NCBI GenBank assembly: GCA_023105745.1
Contig: JALGQZ010000008.1
Span: 44,885,618-44,949,617 of the forward strand
Source: Austropuccinia psidii
Taxonomy: Eukaryota; Basidiomycota; Pucciniomycetes; Pucciniales; Sphaerophragmiaceae
DNA length: 64,000 nucleotides
Direction: 5' to 3'
The notes beneath the pieces are model-generated. The model saw only the letters and a list, made by a program, of their open reading frames with translations, ran no database searches and was not told where the DNA came from. This document shows, in pieces, positions 40,001 to 50,721 of this stretch. Position numbers and translations under genes: made by a program. Positions within the stretch are counted from its first letter, which is position 1. The number at the start of each line of letters is the position of its first letter.

Positions 40001-40635
40001 TGTTAGAGAAAGGATGGAATCCAAGACTCCCAGCAGACACACTGAGGAAAGACTTGATTGAAATTCATCCTACAGCTTCCAGCTTCAAAATAATGCTTGA
40101 TAAAGTAAGACTTCATGCAGAACAAAGTATGGATGATGCTTTTAATTATGCAAAACAGAAGTGGGAAAAGAGTCATAAAGTACCAGACTTCAAAGTAGGG
40201 GACTTAGTTTTAGTTTCAACCTTGAATTTTAATAATATCAAAGGCCCAAAGAAACTTAAAGATTCTTATGTAGGACCTTTTGTTATTGTTGCTTTACATG
40301 GAACCAATGCAGTTCAAGTGGAATTGAGTGGTGAATTGGAAAATAAACACCCCACCTTTCCAGTCAGCTTGATAAAGCCTTATCAACCAGCTGACAAGGA
40401 ATTGTTTCCTTTAAGAAACCCAACTCCTTTAACTGTACCACCTGTGGAACAGAATGAAGACAAAAAGATAAAGAAAGTCATTCAAGAAAGGAGACTTAGG
40501 GGTAAAAATCAAAGAGAATATCTTGTCAGATAAAGAAATGCAGTACATGAAGATGAATGGATGGCAGAATCAGAAATACCTGACTCAGATAAACTCTTAA
40601 GAAGATTTAGACATGAAAGAAGGCCACAAGGCTGA
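37051..40635 (+). pseudogene. Pol of element 2: protease, RT, RNase H, integrase, chromo-like end
   Basis: The frame is the same as gag, without any frameshift over 3.5 kb. In order: retropepsin with DTG (about 37141), RT ([23 protein letters not shown] at about 38180), RNase H ([13 protein letters not shown]), integrase HHCC finger (HECHDSIYSGH, CHTCDRC), the integrase D-D-E core (HMDWVTALPP, IISDRDPKFTS, DGLAERMI with the Glu), and the GPF module (YVGPFVIVALHG). A short chromodomain-like tail follows (REYLVR, stop, then DEWMAESEIPDSDKLLRRF). In-frame stops: 37156 TGA (just after the protease site), 38977 TGA (in AD-LSRW after RNase H), 39040 TAA and 40531 TAA; the natural end is at 40635. 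Catalytic residues are otherwise kept. Sequence is closest to the Austropuccinia Gypsy proteins I remember. Confidence 0.93.
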
Positions 40636-40760
40636 ATATGTCTATAAATGTGCTTTAAATTACTTGATCTGAGTGATGTAAAGAGGTTGGACAGTGGACA
40701 TTAACCCCCTTTGGGGCCTTATTCTTTTATCACTAATAAAATTGTAGTACAATTTTATTT

Positions 40761-40775
40761 TTTGGTGGGAGGGAA
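40761..40775 (+). promoter_or_regulatory. Polypurine tract of element 2
   Basis: TTTGGTGGGAGGGAA abuts the 3' LTR start TGTGAGCC. Position and purine content are those of the plus-strand primer. The decayed counterpart in element 1 (minus strand, GGTGGTAGGGAA) stands at the same place. Confidence 0.75.
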
Positions 40776-42695
40776 TGTGAGCCTTGAGGTATATTTTACA
40801 TACCCAAATAGGCCACAATTATCTTAAAAAGAAATTTTGAATTATACATAACTCATAAATAATGCATATATTCAAAATTAATCATTTTTGATTTCAGAAA
40901 AGATGAATAATGTTTTATTGAGTAAGTAAATCCATTGATTTAAGGCCAGATTTGGATTCTACACAAAAATTCACCTAGGGTAGCTCCATAGAGTGAATAA
41001 GCTCAAATCAACTCTTTGAGGTGGTAATATGGAAAATACTTCAACACCACATCATTAATACCACATAAAAGATCCGTGAAAATTTTTGTTTTTCTTTATT
41101 TTACGCCAAAATAATGGGAAAGTGAGAAATCCCATGTTACATATACACTAAGAATAGTGTTATACATGTTTTGAGCACTTAATATTATGGTATTCTTACA
41201 TGCACTTTTGGTACACCCATAGTGGATATCTCACTTTAAGCTTAAATTTCTATTTTGGCGTGAAAAATAAGCAAGGGGGACAAAAGACATCAAAGAGAGC
41301 CAGGGTACCCAACTTCTGAGGCCCCAGAAGCGTGGATAGCTCCAAAGCTTGGTTCCATGGCTGATCTTGACCCAATTGGTAAACTAAACCTCTTTGGGAA
41401 CTTGGTTACCAAGTTACAACTACTGTAAAACACCAGAAAATAGCAAATAACCTGCTATTTTGACATGCCAAGGAGGTAAAGAGCTACTTACACTCCTGTA
41501 ACCATGTCAATTACTCATGACTTTCCATGGATAAAACCCAAAAGAGTAATTAAAACCCTTTTTGGACTAGTATCCATTGATTTACCTCATAGCAACCAGT
41601 CAAAAACTGATATTTGCAATTCTACATAGAAATGAGGTAAAAACTTCAAAAATTCATTAAAAATACAAATCTTAATGAATCTTTCTGAAACGTTCAGGAC
41701 CAATTGAGAGCTGTATTATATATGGTGAAACCAAAAAAGAATTACAGTTTTACTAGTAAAATTAAAAGCTTTACTTACAGTCCATTTTTGGTTATTCTAC
41801 ATGAAACACTGAATCTTCAAAATTTCACAGTAAATACAACCTGTGATGAAATTGTCAATAACATTGATAACTTTGGGAAATAAATGATTACTTCGGAATA
41901 AGAGAAGATTTACAAATGTTACTCCTTTTATTCTTAACCATATTGGGGTTGGTAGTCGCGTAAAAGCATCAATTAAGCAATTATGACAATTTTACGTGAC
42001 AACAGATGATGTAAATACTAATCCAAAAGGGTTTAATGCTTTCTCACTCACTGGTTTTTCAGTTTGCTCCATGGAACGCCTCTGTGAGCTGTTGTTGACT
42101 TAAAAGAGGCCTTCTCTTGCTGTTTTTTCCATATCATCATCTTATTAATCATTTATATCAGTATTACCAACAAGTATTAGTTAAAACTTTTCTTAAGTGT
42201 TTTATTCTTTCAGAATCAATCAGAAAGACGTGAAATCATAGAAATCAACTATATATTGCTGTAATACATTTATAAATTCATTTTGATCCTCTAAATCCAC
42301 AATTCTACGTCAAATCTCTCTATCTTATCCTTCAATAAGCTCTTTGGAATATTAGTGAGTGATTTATCTTTAATTCTTAAATTTTTTCTCTAAAATTAGT
42401 TTTCTTCAAGAATTATCATTATAATTATTCTTGCAAAAGATAGTTATATATTAAAATAATTTTATTATTTTAATAAAAAGAAGTTTTATTATTAAAATCT
42501 TCTTGTAATTGATTCTAGTAGACAATTACTTGCTCACTGTTAAAATCACTAGTAGTGCTTAACACGTGAAAGAAATAATTCTTTAATTATTTAATTGTGG
42601 TTATAATAATATTTTATTATTATATTTCATAAGAACAGACATAGTACTGTTGATTAATAGTGATATTATCATCAGTTTCATAGTCACATCTTACA
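40776..42695 (+). repeat. 3' LTR of element 2
   Basis: This 1920-bp copy of 32429-34352 ends GTCACATCTTACA before the target duplication AAAAG. Differences include small indels (for example one ACAAGTA unit fewer near 42170) and C-to-T changes in CpG. Confidence 0.93.
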
Positions 42696-42700
42696 AAAAG

Positions 42701-43033
42701 TTATTTCATATTATTTTGAATTTGAATTTGTAATTACAATACTTAAAGAGGATTAATCCTCTTTGAATTAATCCTCAGAGCTCTTAACCAAATATATTTT
42801 TACAATTAAAATTACTTAAATTTTATTTTAGAAATATTAGCGCTCTAACCTTTGAAGTGATTAAATTCAACTTTACCATTTATAATATTGTTAAAGCTTA
42901 AATACCAACAGTACATCATTATAAACCAAGTGACGTGTCTATCAATTTCATTTAAATAGTATTCCACTTATGATTAGCTTATTAAATTACTAATATTTTA
43001 GCCTGGAAGCCACAAAAGAGGCGCCAGCTAACA
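42701..43033 (+). repeat. 5' LTR of element C, second segment
   Basis: It resumes with TTATTTCATATTATTTTGAA and ends GGCGCCAGCTAACA, matching 44764-45096. Together with 32172-32428 it gives exactly 590 bp. Confidence 0.92.
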
Positions 43034-43214
43034 TTCAATATATTATAATTTATTAATTAATTAAATCTAATAAATTAATTAGACGTTGGAATACCTAATT
43101 AATAATATATAGTTTTCTATAACAGACTCTTCCGTCAAAAATCAAGAATCAACTCTTAATTCTGATTTTTATTTTTATTTTTATTTTCTATATTACTATG
43201 TGATAAATCTTTAA

Positions 43215-44470
43215 TCTATAGAATCATTATCTCAACATCTCATTGGAGCCATCAGTACCATCCTCCAACACCAACAATCAAGTTTCAATGACCATGGCCC
43301 CCCTGAAATCGAAGCTTTTCAACGCCTGTCTTTGTTCATGAAAGGCATGAGCATTGTTACTGGTCATCTATCCAAGATGATGACCAGTAACTATTCTTTA
43401 AGCCATTCTACCTCTTGTTGTCAGGAAAAGAAGCCTGGAAAAAAGACCATTTCCAAGGAAAATCTCATAGTTATGATAGTTTATCACGGTCTCCTACAGC
43501 AGAGATTCAATCTAGAAGTCCCAAAAACAACTGATGAATTGTGTTCAAGATCCACTCAACCTACAGGGTCTCAATATAGTAGTAAAAATTAAGAAAAAAC
43601 ACAATGTAGCAAATACAGCAAGTCATTGACTGAAGCAGATTGCATGGAGAATACCGGTTCAGAAGTTTTCAGTGGTAATACAACTGTTAACTTCTCATTG
43701 GAATCAATTCTTTCCCCTGCATGCAAGCCCAATACACTCAAGAATTTTAGTAAAAAGATTGACGCGAACAAAAAAAATAGCAATTTCAGCTCTAATCAAC
43801 CTGACGGGAATGGAAATAAGATCTATAAGAACGATGAAAAGAATTTACAGCCTAATAATAGTTGTACTAGCTTCAGTACCAACAGAGTTAGGTCTCTAAC
43901 AACGGATGCGACAATTACTAAAGATAATAATAATAACATTTCTGATGACATTAGCTATAGAAGCCCCTACCTAGTTACTCCCAACAAAAATGCAACTACT
44001 TCTTTAAAACATACAAGAAATATAAATCTGAAGATTAGCAATAGTGACAAAAGAACAAATGCGACTACTACTGAAAATAAAGAAGAAACGATAAATGCGA
44101 CTGATACTGAAAATAATGAAGAAACAATATTAATTAAAATTGCAAATTACATTGAAAGAAAAATAAAAAATCAACCTATTTCAACAAAAAAAAGGTATCA
44201 AGAACGTTGAGTAATATTGTCACTCACATTAATAATAAAAATGATTTACACGACTTCCTTAATAACAAAACTTACACACATTTGGGACATGGTATTAAAT
44301 CATCTTTAAACCAAGCAATATTATATAGAGATAAATTCAATACAAATGAACTGGAAGATCTTAAACAATTCTATGACTCTAAAAATAAGAAATTATTATA
44401 CGAAGAAAACTCGACTATACAAGACATTATTAGAAGATTACAAAAAATCTATACATTTTACTATGACTAA
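43215..44470 (+). pseudogene. Element C internal protein (unrecognised, Asn/Lys-rich)
   Basis: One frame is open from about 43215 to 44210 apart from a TAA at 43590. No obvious ATG opens it; the first residues read SIESLSQHLIGAISTILQ. A conserved-looking N-terminal part (PEIEAFQRLSLFMKGMSIV, GHLSKMM) is followed by a long Asn/Ser/Thr/Lys-rich region. The -1 frame beginning just after an A8 run (44186-44193) is open to 44470 and reads more like a folded domain (LEDLKQFYDSKNKKLL, TIQDIIRRLQKIY). The two frames may have been one protein joined by a shift at the A run, by mutation or by programmed slippage. I find no zinc knuckle, protease or RT signature. By position it could be a Gag-like or accessory protein, but I cannot name it. 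Confidence 0.45.
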
Positions 44471-44506
44471 ATCATTTTTTTTTACTTTTTTTTTAGTATT
44501 ACCAAA

Positions 44507-45096
44507 TGTGAGCCTGCAAGCATGTAAACCTTTACTTGCTATACAGACCCCAATCACTTTCTTTAAAAATTTTGTCTTATTTTCTTTTATTATTTTGTAT
44601 AAATTTCAAATACTTAAATTCATTATATTATAATATGAATTTAATCTTGTTGCTATGACTGATTCCTAAATATGTCATAGTATAAAGTTCCCACTATGTC
44701 ATCAATCTTGTTGTTATATCTGCTCATGTTGCTATAACAGATCTTTCCTCATTTGAACAAAAGTTATTTCATATTATTTTGAATTTGAATTTGTAATTAC
44801 AATACTTAAAGAGGATTAATTCTCTTTGAATTAATCCTCAGAGCTCTTAACCAAATATATTTTTACAATTAAAATTACTTACATTTTATTTTAGAAATAT
44901 TAGCGCTCTCACCTTTAAAGTGATTAAATTCAACTTTACCATTTATAATACTGTTGAAGCTTAAATACCAACAGTACATCATTATAAACCAAGTGACGTG
45001 TCTATTAATTTCATTGAAATAGTATTCCACTTATGATTAGTTTATTAAATTACTAATATTTTAGCCTGGAAGCCACAAAAGAGACGCCAGCTAACA
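44507..45096 (+). repeat. 3' LTR of element C (intact)
   Basis: 590 bp, TGTGAGCCTGCAAGCATGTA to GACGCCAGCTAACA. It preserves the uninterrupted target site of element 2 and so acts as an internal control for the nested insertion. The bases before it are pyrimidine-rich, not a normal polypurine tract. Confidence 0.93.
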
Positions 45097-45101
45097 ATAA
45101 A

Positions 45102-45263
45102 TTAATTGGTGCTGAAAAGGAGAGCAGGATTCAAGAGGGGCTGTGTACTTATCGTGGTGGAAAGCACTCAATTAAAAAATGCTTCAAGAGACCTCAGAAC
45201 AAGCCTGGGCATCATCAAGAGGCTTCCCTAGCAAGCAGGGAAAAGCCTGAGTGGGGATCATGA
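45102..45263 (+). pseudogene. Gag of element 4, 3' part (zinc knuckle)
   Basis: It continues the gag frame broken at 32171, in phase once one ATAAA copy is removed. It reads LIGAEKESRIQEGLCTYRGG and KHSIKKCFKRPQNKPG, ending at TGA 45261. The knuckle would be CX2CX3HX4C, but its second Cys reads Arg (CGT for TGT). This confirms that element C landed inside gag. Confidence 0.85.
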
Positions 45264-48200
45264 TGTGTTCAATGGTTCTCACTTATTTCCTTCAAGAGCA
45301 CAATTGTGCAATCTGAACACTAGTGTAAAGAAATCTTTAAAGTTTCTTATTTTATCTTCTGTCTCTGATATTTTTTATAGTATTCTCATTGATTCTGGTG
45401 CTACAAACTCTTTTATTGCAGAGAATTTTGCTCTCAAGTACTCATTGACTATGTCAGAGCTCCCTGAAAAGATTCCTCTTTTCATTCTGGATTCTGATGA
45501 ATCCCCTGCCTTGTTCATCACCCATTATACCAAGTGGGTAGTTGACTTGCCTTCCTTCCCAAGCTTTGAATGTGACTTCTTTATCATAGATTCACCCAAG
45601 GGAGAAGACCTGATATTGGGCTATGATTTCATTTACCATTTTAATCCAATTATGGATTGGAAAAATGGATCGATCACCTATGATTCTAGTCATAAGGACT
45701 CTAGTGGTATTATTCCTTCTACTAGTGATGACTTTGCCACTGCTGTCAACAATGTTGCTCTGGTTGGTGAACTTAAGACACCTTCTCTTCCTTCTTGTGT
45801 CCATATCCCTTCCATTAAGAGATGAAGTCTTCAAAGAGATAAAAGATGTTGGAGAAGATGTTTCTATATCTTCACTTCATCTCTTTCAAGGGGATATGGA
45901 CCTTCCTCCCTTATCCTTTCATGCATCCCTGGAGGAGCAGTGGGATGAGGAGGAAGAGCCGGAAGAAATTGAAACTGTGTTGAAGGTAGTCCCTCCTGTT
46001 TATCACCAATATTTGGATGTATTATCCAAGGTGAAAGCAGATAAACTTCCTCCACACCATGCCTGTGATCATCATATTGAATTGGAGGGTCTTCTACCTC
46101 CAATTGGTGGTATCTACTCATTATCAAATCAAGAGTCAGAAACACTACGGGCCTACATTTCAGAGAATGTAGACAAAGGTTTCATAAGGCCAAGCTCCTC
46201 TTCAACAGGAGAACCTGTCATTTTTGCTAAGAAAAAGGATGGAGGTCTTTGTTTGTGTGTTGACTACCGTAAACTCAATGCTGTCACTAGGAAGAACAGG
46301 TATCCTGTTCCTCCTATGAACCAGCTTCTTACCGTATTCAACGGTTCAACTATATTCTCCAAGATAGATTTGTGTGGTGCATATAATCTCCTGAGAATCA
46401 AAGAGGGGGATGAGCACTTAACTGCCTTTAGCACCAAATATGGTAGTTATGAGTATTTGGTTATGCCATTTGGCCTTACCAATGCTCCAGCTTCTTTACA
46501 GAGTCTTGTGAATGATATATTTGCAGATTTTTTGGATATGTTTGTTGTAGTTTATTTAGATGATATTATGGTCTTTTCCAGTTCTTAGGAGGAACATGTC
46601 AAACATGTGGCCTCTGTCCTCCAAAGACTGAGGGACGATAATTTGTTTGCCAAATCCTCCAAGTGTGTACACCATGCCTCAAGTGTGGAATACTTGGGCT
46701 ATGTTGTTTCAAGTGATGGCCTCAAGATGGATTCTTCAAAAGTTCAGCAAATCCTCAATTGGCCTCAGCCCCAAAACATCAAGGCTCTTCAATCTTTTCT
46801 TGGATTTGCCAATTTTAATCGTCGTTTCATAAAGAATTATTCTAAAAAAATCACTTCTCTCACTTCCCTTCTCAAAAAATATTCTCCCTTTATCTTCAAT
46901 GAGGAAGCTCTTAGCCAGTTTCAATTACTCAAAGAAGCTCTCACTACTGCCCCTATCCTTTCTCATTTAAATCATTCTCTACCTACTATTGTAGAAACTG
47001 ATGCTTCTGATTATGCCTTGGGTGCTGTACTGAGCCAGGTGAATGACTCAGGAAAGCATCCTATTGCATTTGATAGTTGAAAGCTTCTCCAAGCTGAGCT
47101 GAACTACGAAATTCATGACAACAAACTCCTTGGCATAGTTTGGGCTCTCCATCCCAGGAGAGCATTTCTTCTCTCTCTCTCCAATTCTTTTGAGGTCTTG
47201 ACAGACCACTCTTCCTTGCAGCATTTTATGTCTTCAAAAGTTCTTACTCGCCGTCAGGCCCATTGAGCTGAGTTTCTTTCTGAATTTCATTTCACTATCA
47301 CTCACCGCCCATGAAGACTGGCCACTTTACCAGATGCCTTGTCACGTCAGGACAACATGCACCCAGAGAGGGGGGTGGACTTCATCAGCAAGAATCCTCA
47401 AAATTTTCATCAAATAATCAAGCAAGATGGAATTCAAGAGTCAATATTCTTCTCAATCAAAGTGGAAATATTTTCATATTTAGTTGACAAGATTAAAAAA
47501 GAAGTATGGCAAGACAAAGACTATAAAGAAATACTCAAGCAACTAGCAAGAGGTGAATCAGTTCTAGATTATTCTCTTGAACCTCAATCCAGGTTGCTAT
47601 TATTCAAAGATAGAGTGGTAATCCCAAGAAATGAAGAACTTCAACTCAATATTCTTCAAAAGCATCATGACTCACCATTGGCTGGCCATCCTGGCCAGGA
47701 GAAGACCCTCAAGCTCATCAGGAGGGATTTTTATTGGGCTGGCATGAATCAATTCATCAAGGACTATGTGTCCTAATGTCAGCAATGTTCAAGAAGCAAG
47801 AACATTCATCACAGAAAGTTTAGACTACTCAAGCCTCTTCAAATTCCATCTGGTCCTTGGAATTCCTTATCAATGGGCTTTATCACTAAATTTCTCTTGT
47901 CAAGAAGCTTTGACTAAATTCTAGTAGTTGTGGACAGGCTTTCAAAAATGGCAATCTTCATTCCAACTTATGGAACAATCACTGCTCTGGACTTAGCTCG
48001 AATCTTTATTTGTCATGTATTTTCCAAGCATGGCCTTCCAGTCAGTATTGTCAGTGATAGAGGATTTTTATTTGTTTCATAATTTTGGACTCAATTATGT
48101 CAGCAGCTCAAGATATCAAGAGATCTTTCAACTGCTTTTCATCCTGAAACAGATGGACAGACAGAAAGGGTAAATCAGATTCTAGAACAGTATCTTCCAA

Positions 48201-48938
48201 TGTATGTCAGCTATCATCAAGATGACTGGTACACCTGGCTCCCTCTGGCTTAATTTGCCTATAATAATGAAGAACATTCATCAACAAAGCAATCACCTTT
48301 TTTCACCATTTATGGAAGAAATCCCAGCTTTGACTCAATCCATATTTCTCAAGATTAACCTGCTGGAAAGTTATCAACAAACTCCAATAAGTACAGCAAG
48401 TTGTCAAAGAAGAATTAGAGTCAGCAATAAGGAGATTCAGGAATATTCAGATAGAAATAGAGCAATTCCACCTGATTTCCAACCTGGGGATAAAGTATGG
48501 CTAGCTTCTAAGAACATCAAGACAACAAGACCCACCAAGAAATTATCAGAAAGATGGCTGGGACCTTTTGAAGTTCTGAAGAAGATTGGCAGCCATGCAT
48601 ATCACCTCAAGTTGCCTCAGCAATGGAAGTCAGTTCACCCTGTATTCCATGTGTCCTTATTAGAACCAGTGAAAAATTCAACTATCCCAAATTGACATCA
48701 ATTGCCACCACCACCAGTCTTAGTGGAGGAGCAAGAGGAATGGGAAGTGGCTCAGGTTCTGGACTCAAAACTCAAGAGAGGTAATTTATGGTATCTTGTA
48801 GAGTGGAAAGGATTCAGTGAAGACCCAGAGAGAACCACTTGGGAACCAGTTTCCAACGTTACCAACTCACCAGACCTTGTCAAGGATTTCCATTCATTGT
48901 ATCCAGACAAGCCTGGCCCAAATACCTCAAGAGTTTGA
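45264..48938 (+). pseudogene. Pol of element 4: protease, RT, RNase H, integrase, chromodomain
   Basis: The protease has an intact DSGATNSFI site (about 45391). After a shift near 45820, RT follows (VDYRKLNAVTRKNRYPVPPM, VVYLDDIMVFS at about 46550), with two Arg-to-Cys changes beside it (LCLCVDY, IDLCGAY). RNase H (VETDASDYALGAVLS) and the integrase finger (HHDSPLAGHPGQEK, CQQCSR) come next. In the integrase core the first catalytic Asp is replaced by Gly (SMGFIT), while the second (VSDRG) and the Glu ([11 protein letters not shown]) remain. A second shift near 48360-48420 precedes the last frame, which ends in a chromodomain (EVAQVLDSKLKRGNLWYLVE, FSEDPERTTWEP). Stops include 46586, 47078, 47774 and several later ones, so the copy is dead. 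Chromodomains direct such integrases to marked chromatin. Confidence 0.92.
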
Positions 48939-49350
48939 TTTTATGGTGCTTGGTGGGGAGAAGAAGTTATGAAAGTAAGTTCCTCTCCTGGCATGCACCT
49001 TTAAGGGGGTATTCTACCCATATGTTGTTGTAAGCATCACCTTGGCCACTTTGTGAGCGCTTGTCAATTCTTTGGACAGATTAAGGAAGCATGCAACATA
49101 AATACCCTCCGATTTGGACCTTATCACGATATGGCCAAATTTTTCTTTCTTTCTTTTTATTTATCATTATGTCAATTTATGCCAATCCTCATTACTTCAA
49201 GTCATTTATGGCAATTTATTTCAGCTTTATGGTGCTTGGTGGGAAGTGGGAGTTATGAAAGTAAGTTCCATCTCCTGGTATGCATCCCTGAGGGTTCTAC
49301 TTCGTGTAAAACATTACCTTGGCCACTCTGTGAGCATCAAATGCTTGGTT
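48939..49350 (+). repeat. Direct repeat with a period of about 287 bp after the chromodomain
   Basis: The segment from about 48939 to 49060 (TTTATGGTGCTTGGTGGG, AGTTATGAAAGTAAGTTCC, CACCTTGGCCACTTTGTGAG) recurs at 49226-49340 with substitutions. It lies in the untranslated region between pol and the end of the antisense gene. Non-coding. Confidence 0.65.
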
Positions 49351-49609
49351 TTCATTTTTCAGACAATTCTTGGCCAAAAATCAAGCAACTCACTACAAGA
49401 AGGACAACCCATCAGGAATTTCTTTTATCTCTTTTCCTCTCATTTTCTTTCTTTTATTTACTTGTATAATTTTGTTTTCTTTTTATCTCTTTAAAGCAGA
49501 AGCATCCCCTCCCAAATCATGTATTGGGAGGTTCCATTAATTTTTCATTTTTTAGTATTTATAAGAGTGGGGATAGAAGTCAAACCAAACACAAACAAGG
49601 ATAAGGAAA

Positions 49610-50721
49610 CTAGTTATCTCTACCTAAATCATCAAAGGTTCTCTGAAAATCATTTATCAATTCATCTTCATACCAGGAAAATTTTGCAGCCATTTCTTCT
49701 GAAGCAGTACCCAGAATAGTCCTGTCATTTGCATACATAATAACCTCCCTGCTATTTCTATCAACCCTCTTGAATAATCTGGCCACAGCTTCTTGGTTTT
49801 CACTCACCACATTGGGATCTTCTCTGGTAATTTGGATAGGCCAGAAATCTCTTCTTTGAAAAACTGGAGCGGCAGGAAACGGAAAAGGAGACAAACCATC
49901 CCTTCTTCTACTGGAACTGGCCACAGGTTGGAGTTGTTTGGAGGTGGTTATGGGTGAGTTCCTGGGCTGCTGGATTGGTGATGGTCTTACTGCTTGATTC
50001 AAGGAAGGCCTGGCATGAGAAGTACTTGGTGAAGAAGGTGGAATGGAAGCAAGCACCGGTTGGAAGTTTCTGGGAGTACTGGGAATCACTTGGCTTTGGA
50101 ATCTGTTGGCAAGAGGCTGAGAAGAGGAATTGCTGGATGGATGGCCAACTGAATGAGGAACAACTACAACTTCTTCACCATCCAACTCATCACTACCTTC
50201 AGCATCTGGATTATTTGGGGAATCAGCAATCCTTCTTATTCTTTTCACTACCCCTTCAGTGTTGATCCTGGATATTTGCACTTCTGAACTGGAATATATT
50301 GGCCTACCACCAACTGGAATTGGCCCTCCAACATTAGTCCACCTTGCCACATCCCTCTGCCTGGAACCAGTCACTACATCAAAATATCAGTACCAATTCA
50401 ATCAAGATATGCAAATCACTCACGTTGAGAAAATCCTGAAGTTCCATCAGGAGTAGGTGCCTCAGAGACTAGGAATTCTTTCCCAAAAGGCCCATCCTTT
50501 CTACTCCATAAATACCTCCTGACGTTAGAAGACGACACCCCGGTATGACAACATGGTTTCTTTCCAATGAAGCAATCATGGCACTTTGAAGATTGGGGAT
50601 TGTAGTGTTGAAAACAATCCTTACCCTTGGCCAAACATTCAGTACAGGCAGGATCAAGAATTTCAACTGCTCTGTACCCATCATAGATTTGGGAGGGATC
50701 AAAGTAACCAGAAGAAGCCAT
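49610..50721 (-). CDS. Antisense two-exon gene in element 4, Zn2Cys6-like protein
   Basis: Exon 1 is 50721-50424 and exon 2 is 50373-49610. The 50-nt intron has a GTGAGT donor and a GATGTAG acceptor; joining gives Q-L-TGSRQRD in phase and a 353-residue protein. Residues 26-57 (ACTECLAKGKDC...KCHDCFIGKKPC) have the spacing CX2CX6CX10CX2CX6C, the consensus of fungal Zn(II)2Cys6 clusters. A basic stretch, a long Ser/Pro-rich middle and a well-kept C-terminus (REVIMYANDRT, EMAAKFSWYEDELINDFQ) follow. I remember this protein as highly repetitive in Austropuccinia, annotated only as hypothetical. It is uninterrupted, while gag and pol around it are full of stops. It runs against the element from next to the 3' LTR. 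A DNA-binding role is inferred from cysteine spacing only; a short zinc-binding fold without transcription-factor function is possible. Confidence 0.8.

Larger units (their letters stand above)
32429..42695 (+). mobile_element. Innermost Gypsy element, family A (element 2)
   Basis: This is a 10267-bp LTR retrotransposon with LTRs 32429-34352 (1924 bp) and 40776-42695 (1920 bp). Perfect 5-bp duplications AAAAG stand at 32424-32428 and 42696-42700. The internal part holds a primer-site motif, a Gag-Pol reading frame from 34950 to 40635 and a polypurine tract. The intact empty target site is visible in the 3' LTR of element C at about 44755-44775 (TTGAACAAAAGTTATTTCAT). It is the youngest layer, but several in-frame stops show it can no longer move by itself. 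Confidence 0.95.
32172..45096 (+). mobile_element. Small LTR element without RT (element C), itself interrupted
   Basis: The element has LTRs of 590 bp. The 5' one is split (32172-32428 plus 42701-43033 = 590 bp) and the 3' one is intact (44507-45096 = 590 bp). A perfect 5-bp duplication ATAAA stands at 32167-32171 and 45097-45101. With the inner element removed it is 2653 bp long. The internal part (43034-44506) encodes an asparagine- and lysine-rich frame but no protease, RT or integrase, so it must be moved in trans. Its LTR ends (TGTGAGCCT...TAACA) match those of family A (TGTGAGCCT...TTACA), which suggests family A supplies the enzymes. The two LTRs differ at roughly 15 sites by eye. Confidence 0.9.
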
